This document shows, piece after piece, positions 41,493 through 64,000 of a stretch of 64,000 bases of DNA. The notes under the pieces are model-generated. The model was not told the origin of the DNA and ran no database searches. It saw nothing but the letters and a program-made list of their open reading frames with translations. This DNA comes from Gordionus sp. m RMFG-2023 (taxonomy: Eukaryota; Nematomorpha; Gordioida; Chordodea; Parachordodidae). The translations under genes were made by a program, and so were the position numbers. The stretch lies in the NCBI RefSeq assembly GCF_954871325.1, contig NC_088778.1, positions 31,942,730 to 32,006,729 of the forward strand, written 5' to 3'. Position 1 is the first letter of the stretch; every line of letters starts with the position of its first letter.

Positions 41493-44400
41493 CTAATAGG
41501 AATGGCTCAACTTGTTGTTTGCAGTAGATTGATGATGTACTACTTTCATATAAAATTAAAGAATGTCAGATAAGGCACTCACCATATAGATAATTATATG
41601 ATTTAGTTCAAAGAAATATCAGATAGGTTTCAAATAGAAAATTGTATGATTTTAATTTAATGAACAAGAATTTAGTGTCGAGTTTAAGAAAAATATATTG
41701 ATTGCCAATCACGTATGGCGATTTTTTTTTTGAAAAAGATCGTTACGCCCAATGATGGCTCGAAATTCAAAACTTATTTATATTTAGGCTATGAGTCACA
41801 ATTTATTCATCCTAATCCTATCTATCTAGTTTCAAGTTATGTAGCGATTAATAGGATTGGTACTTTTTGTTTGGCCAAGCATAGGTTTTTACAATAGTAT
41901 CATTTTGTTAGATTTCCATTTCAATGATACTACTCTAAAGAAATTGAAAATCTATATACTTTTCATCTTCCTCGTTAAAAAAAAATATAGACTAATATTA
42001 TTAGTGAATGACTGTTGTTCTTAGTTGTCGCAAGAGATTTAATTATTTAAAAAAATATTAATAAACAATAATATATTTTTTTTAACTGGTTATTTTGGTT
42101 TTTTTTATTTGACTAAGTGGCTGATATAATATATTGACATTATGAGCACCCAAGTAAAGGGATTGGAAATTATCTTGTATTTACCAAGAAAAAAAACTCA
42201 ATGAATGTGATTGGATTATATTGTGATAATTACCTCAGGAAATGAATTGGGGATCATTTCGCAGTTCACGCTACCTTGTGGATAATCTAATTTGATTGAA
42301 ATGAATCAACAAATATTTATAATTATAAATTAATTTCCCTTGATTTTAATATCTAATTTGATTATAAATTACCGCATCCATCCCACGATAAAAACATCTG
42401 GTGACTGAAGTATTTCCAGTAGTATTAAACAGTGTGTGCATTAAAAAATAACAATTTAGATATCCAAACCGAAGCCACCCGACTCTAGAAGCCTAAAAAT
42501 ATTTTTATCCCATATACCTTTAAAATATAACCTTTACATAGGCCGGGCCTTATTTTAATTTTTCTAAATATACCCGGGCGGGGCTAAAAAAAATGGTTTA
42601 TATATTGAATAATTAATTTCGAATAAATGATAAAATATTAATATTTTCAGTTCTACGCTTCGCAATTATCCAGTTTTGTCTATATTCATTTTATTATAAA
42701 ATTATTAAGAGGAATCTATAGATAGACGGTCTGATAGTGGATGGCATTTGGTATAACACACCGCATATAAAGAAGTGCAAAACCAAAGTTGTTTTTAAAT
42801 TATGCAATATAGGCATATGCCTTTAAAAATGTGATTAAAACATTCTAACATGTCAAATGCCTTTAAAAATGGATCTATAACATTCTAATAATAATATTGG
42901 TAAAAGGTAAGATCTCGCCCCCACCCCTTCCTACCTATATGAAAATCCTGGATATGCCTTTGTATTATTCGAGACCATGTGGTTCTATCATAATGGCGGC
43001 GTGGCGCAAGATCGTCAATATAAATAGGAGTGGGATGATAGTACGCGAATCAGAATCAACCGGACAGAAAATATATTGAAGGAGAACCGTTCTCCAAACC
43101 CTATCTATACCCAGTGTCTACATTATAAGATATTCACTAAATTCAAACCACCTTAAAAACCTATAACCCACCTAAAAAAAAATTTAGCGCCTTCGGCGGT
43201 TATATATAAAGATAAAAATGATCACACCTTTTAATTATAATGATACTCCTTTCATAAATTTCAAAAAGAATAAATTTAATTATTAATGACAACTATCAAA
43301 ATATTATGAACGTAAAATATCATTTTTTAGAAAATGAATTCAATTAAAAACTTCCATCTTTACAATGTGTTGAATATGTTGATCGATGTTATTTTATTAT
43401 TTATTTTGGCAATTGATTTATTTTATATTATATCAATTTGTATTTAAATTTAATAGCTGAAAATTAGATATTAACATTTTTTTTTATACATCAAATTTGT
43501 ATTAGTTATTTTTTTATTATTGTTTAAAAAAAAGGATATATAAAGGGATAAAAAAATGTAATTTAGGATTGAAAAATAAAAATGTAATTTATCATATAAT
43601 AAAATTTAAATTATGATTAAAAATAAAATGTGATATCCTATCAAATAATAAATGTGGATATTAATTCAATTCCAACACAATGAATGCATTATTTGGTATG
43701 AATGATTTTTAGATAGAATCTCTAACCATTAAAAATTTAAATAAAAATTATAGGAGAAAGTGATCCAGAAATTGTTTTATTTGGAAAATAATATCTATGA
43801 TTGTCTGCAATATATAAATTTATCGATGTTTAGCAATACCACTGTATTATAATATTATTTGATAAAAGAATTTTACAGCAATACATTTTGCCATATTTCA
43901 TCTGAAAATTTATTAGATAACCCCCCAATAAATTTAACCTACCCCTAGTCTACTTCATTAAATGCTTACCCCCTATCTCCCTCAGAAATATTTGATGCAA
44001 ACTGTATCTAACCCCACCACTCATGCATACGCTTTCTATACCACCTGTATTTAAATTTAGAATTTGGCTGCGATACTTCCAAGAGATGGATGTACAGACT
44101 TACATATCATCTTTTATTAAAAAAAATACATAATATAATATTGATTTTAAAAAAAAGCGTAATTAAAAATAAATATAAAATGATATATTATAAAAAACGC
44201 GGAATTAAAAAATAAATTATATTATGAAATCTATTTATAAAACGCAAAATTAAGAAACGTAAAACGCTATTATCTAAAACGCAATATATATAATATTAAA
44301 AATAAATAAAAATAAAACGCGACCAATTATTTATTTTATTTCTATTCAATATTTGATAAATTTATTCTGATTCAATTATTCTTAATCAAATTTGTTATTC

Positions 44401-45227
44401 GTTAAATTACTTCTATTTCGTTTACTCGACGAATCTTATTCCATAACGACGTTATTCAATAATATCTGCCCTCACAGCAGGCCAAATTACTGCCACATAA
44501 TTTTGGTTATTGCACTGTTATGTCCATGGGTGTATGAGTGAATCATTTTATGAAATTGTCTTCATAAAGTGTGATGAGATACTATAATATCCAACAGGTA
44601 GTTATGTTAAATTATTTTTTATATTATTGATTTTTTTGTGGGTAGTGGGCAATATTGCCACGCACGGGGGTGGGTTAAACCGCCTCCTTGCGGTGTTGTA
44701 ACTTCACTCAGAATTTCAGAATTCAGATAATAAAATTTAATTTTCTGCCAATTAATAATATATTCGCTGAGAAATCAACATAACTATTAATTTTCTCAAA
44801 GATAATTATCATTTGTTTTTATTTATAATTTTTCAAATATATATTTTATAAATTTAAATACAAGACCTTGTTGCCTTCGAATTTGCTTTGTTTAAGTTTT
44901 AGCATGTATAATACTTATATTAATTTATAGATAAATAAAGTTGTTAATCGATATTTAAAAAAAAGTTTGAAATAATTCATAGTAACCGATTTTTAAATAT
45001 TATAAAAACTGAATAATATAAATATAAATTAATGATAAATTATTTACAATATGAGTAAATAAATATGAAATGCAGTAAACGTAGTAACAATAATGACATA
45101 TTAATGTCATCGATTGAGTTAATATGTCATTGTGTAGCAACTAAAATTCTTTTTTTATTTTATTCGAGGATTGTTTAAAAACATATGATTCGATTTATAA
45201 CAAAATAACCTAATCGTGCCTTTGAAC

Positions 45228-62178
<16,951 letters not shown>

Positions 62179-63127
62179 GATGCACCCTTATCCAATAATA
62201 TTCGCGATTTCTGTTATTATTTTTTTCATCCGCTGTCCGTAGACCTGAACTTAGATAGAATTTAACTATACTGATTATATTGCGTTTGAATTATACTCTA
62301 TTTATACCCATTTTCGCATTAGTTCATTTTTTTAATTAATCGTTTTCTTTATAAGCAGTAAAGCACAAAACCCAGATAATATCATGTTTATGGCAATAAT
62401 AATGTATATAAATATTTAAAATCTATTATAAATTTGCAATTGAGAATCATTTCTTAATGCCCGCAATTAAAGAATAATCATATATATATAATATCTTTTC
62501 TTCGTAATTGTAAAAAAAAAAAAAACAATATGACTTATATTATTTAAATAAATTCCTTATGGTTTTGATGTTAAAGTCATATTATACAAATTATTTTGGA
62601 TATTCAATATTAGAAAAATTGAAAATTTATTTAATATATTAAAAATTATAATAGTAAAATTAAATATATATTATGTATACGAATTTTAATTGGAAATAGA
62701 TTGTATATTACAAATTGTTTATTTATCGCACAAATTAAAATATTTTTTTAGAGAAAAATCTAAATGCAAATAAAATCGACTGTATTATAGTGTTCTTTCT
62801 GGCCTTTTATTTGAATATATGATGAGACACAAATTTTGGAATAAAATAATCAAAAAAAATGATGAATAATTAATATCTATTTAATTTTTGTTTTATGAAT
62901 AATTTTATCTTTTTTGACATTTTTACATAACCTTTTTTTTTTCTATAAAATTTAATCTTTATCTTATCAATATCTTTTATGAAATTAAATTTTTTTTAAT
63001 GGACAATTTTATTTTTGATATTAATAAAAAAAATCATCTAAGAAGCTGAAATTTCCGAAAAATATATAGATAATTTATTATAATATATTAAACGCATCGT
63101 TGTGATAATTGATTTATTAACAAACAG
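62179..63127. other. AT-rich spacer after phosphoglucomutase
   Basis: Extremely AT-rich sequence that should include the PGM 3' UTR. AATAAA hexamers occur (for example 62547-62552), but they are too frequent here to assign. No gene or repeat family was recognised. Confidence 0.5.
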
Positions 63128-63223
63128 GTAAGGTCTTGCCCTGTAAATTGTTATATCACTCTATTAGTCAGTATTCGGGATGATAATGCTTCTAAAGTCG
63201 TCGATATTGGGGAGAATTCGTCT
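63128..63223 (+). CDS. Candidate exon of an unidentified third gene
   Basis: Stop-free 32 codons after acceptor AAACAG, reading RSCPVNCYITLLVSIRDD and then SKVVDIGENSS, with clearly higher GC than the flanks. The best donor, TCT|GTGTAG, is weak. I do not recognise the protein. Confidence 0.45.
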
Positions 63224-63326
63224 GTGTAGAATATTGAATTATAATATTTCTTTATACTAAGATGTGTAACTTTTTTTTATTAAGATATTAAACTTCTATG
63301 ATAAATTTCTATTTTTCTCTCAATTA

Positions 63327-63330
<4 letters not shown>

Positions 63331-63358
<28 letters not shown>

Positions 63359-63359
63359 T
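63331..63359. repeat. (TA)n microsatellite
   Basis: About 14 TA units. Confidence 0.9.
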
Positions 63360-63652
63360 ATCATATAAATTACGTTTAATATATTCAATTTACATTATAT
63401 CAAAGTTTAATTTAATATATCACACGATCGCCTTTAACAGTCATTATCTAAAATGGAAAATTATATTAAGGCTTTAAAAAATAAAAAAAATAAGTCGTTA
63501 CGAATATGTAACATGATTGATACTAAGGATTAAAAATGAAGAATTAATGAAATAAAATGTTTAATTAATAATAAATATATATATACATATATATTAAGTA
63601 ATTTTATGTATATACATGGTGTATTTGTCATTATGATTCATAATTTTGGCAG

Positions 63653-63702
63653 GTGAAGGTTGTATTTAATATCTGGGATTTTATAATCCTTTGCAAATAT
63701 AG
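63653..63702 (+). CDS. Weak candidate exon, third gene
   Basis: Acceptor TTTGGCAG and donor ATAG|GTTAGT bracket 50 bp reading VKVVFNIWDFIILCKY. The exit phase does not fit the entry phase of the better exon at 63759-63824, so it may be spurious or belong to an alternative transcript. Confidence 0.25.
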
Positions 63703-63758
63703 GTTAGTCTGCTAAAAATATAAATATAATAAGGTATATTTTATCCTATTTTTCTAAG

Positions 63759-63824
63759 AACGTTCCAGAGCCTCGAGCGAACCACTTTTTAGCCGGAACA
63801 GAAACGCAAATTCTGTTATTCCAG
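63759..63824 (+). CDS. Candidate exon of an unidentified third gene
   Basis: Exactly 22 codons between acceptor TTCTAAG and donor CCAG|GTCCCT: NVPEPRANHFLAGTETQILL plus FQ. Phase 0 on both sides agrees with the next candidate exon 103 bp later. Confidence 0.45.
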
Positions 63825-63927
63825 GTCCCTTCTTTAAAGGAATAACAATTAATCATTATTTTTATTTTAATCGTTTATAATAATTATGTACATAATGTGT
63901 ATATATTATAATTTTAACAAATAAAAG

Positions 63928-64000
63928 TCTACACCAAGTGGAATTGTGAACATTTCCCTTGACGAAAGCGATGATTCACTAGATGAGAGGTTGGAAATTC
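63928..64000 (+). CDS. Candidate exon running off the window, third gene
   Basis: Acceptor AAATAAAAG, then an open phase 0 frame STPSGIVNISLDESDDSLDE that continues RLEI to the window edge. Acidic, Ser-rich, probably disordered. No assignment is possible from this piece. Confidence 0.45.

Larger units (their letters stand above)
39843..45227. other. Intergenic region between receptor and phosphoglucomutase
   Basis: Contains the presumed 3' UTR of the receptor with AATAAA signals, MITEs at 40227-40565 and 41267-41492, a remnant of the CCCGG-rich family near 42535-42595, and otherwise AT-rich DNA without a credible exon. A 28-codon open frame beginning MAAWRKIVNINRSG at about 42993 has a good start context but no splice partner. 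The promoter of the phosphoglucomutase gene should lie in the last kilobase; no specific element could be identified. Confidence 0.55.

Noticed and set aside
42993-43079. 28-codon open frame beginning MAAWRKIVNINRSG
   Set aside because: Good ATG context, but no downstream exon or homology and too short to call.

Overview
The window is animal nuclear DNA from a very AT-rich, repeat-laden genome. It holds spliced genes with GT-AG introns. The best clue to the lineage is a receptor gene of the pigment-dispersing factor (PDF) type, a family known mainly from protostomes, so a protostome invertebrate is the working guess; nothing in the sequence fixes the phylum.

Layout: 1-9413 is non-coding and packed with short non-autonomous DNA transposons. 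9414-39842 (+) is a 12-exon class B1 G-protein-coupled receptor, read here as a PDF receptor orthologue. It runs from an N-terminal hormone-receptor domain through seven membrane helices to an unusually long cytoplasmic tail encoded by one 1.47-kb exon. All exon phases agree and the joined frame is 951 codons plus a stop. 39843-45227 is AT-rich intergenic DNA with two well-preserved MITEs. 45228-62178 (+) is an 11-exon phosphoglucomutase gene (566 codons), complete and with all catalytic loops. At the right edge, 63128-64000 (+), three or four small exon-like blocks suggest the start of a third gene that I cannot name.

The introns and spacers are a mosaic of small elements. The dominant family has palindromic ends (TAGTGTTGTTAAACGGCTCG and its reverse complement), and several copies are bounded by exact 8-bp target duplications, as hAT transposons make. 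At least four other small inverted-repeat families also show 8-bp duplications, and some copies sit inside others. A decayed hAT transposase C-terminal piece lies in receptor intron 1. One intron of the phosphoglucomutase gene holds two opposed fragments of a non-LTR retrotransposon, and another holds an exact 224-bp tandem duplication and a tRNA-like SINE head. Long TTTC, TTTTC and GAAGA microsatellites are frequent, some of them inside the arms of the MITEs.

The two named genes are not functionally linked: one is a neuropeptide receptor expected to signal through Gs/cAMP, the other is a housekeeping enzyme linking glycogen or trehalose metabolism to glycolysis.
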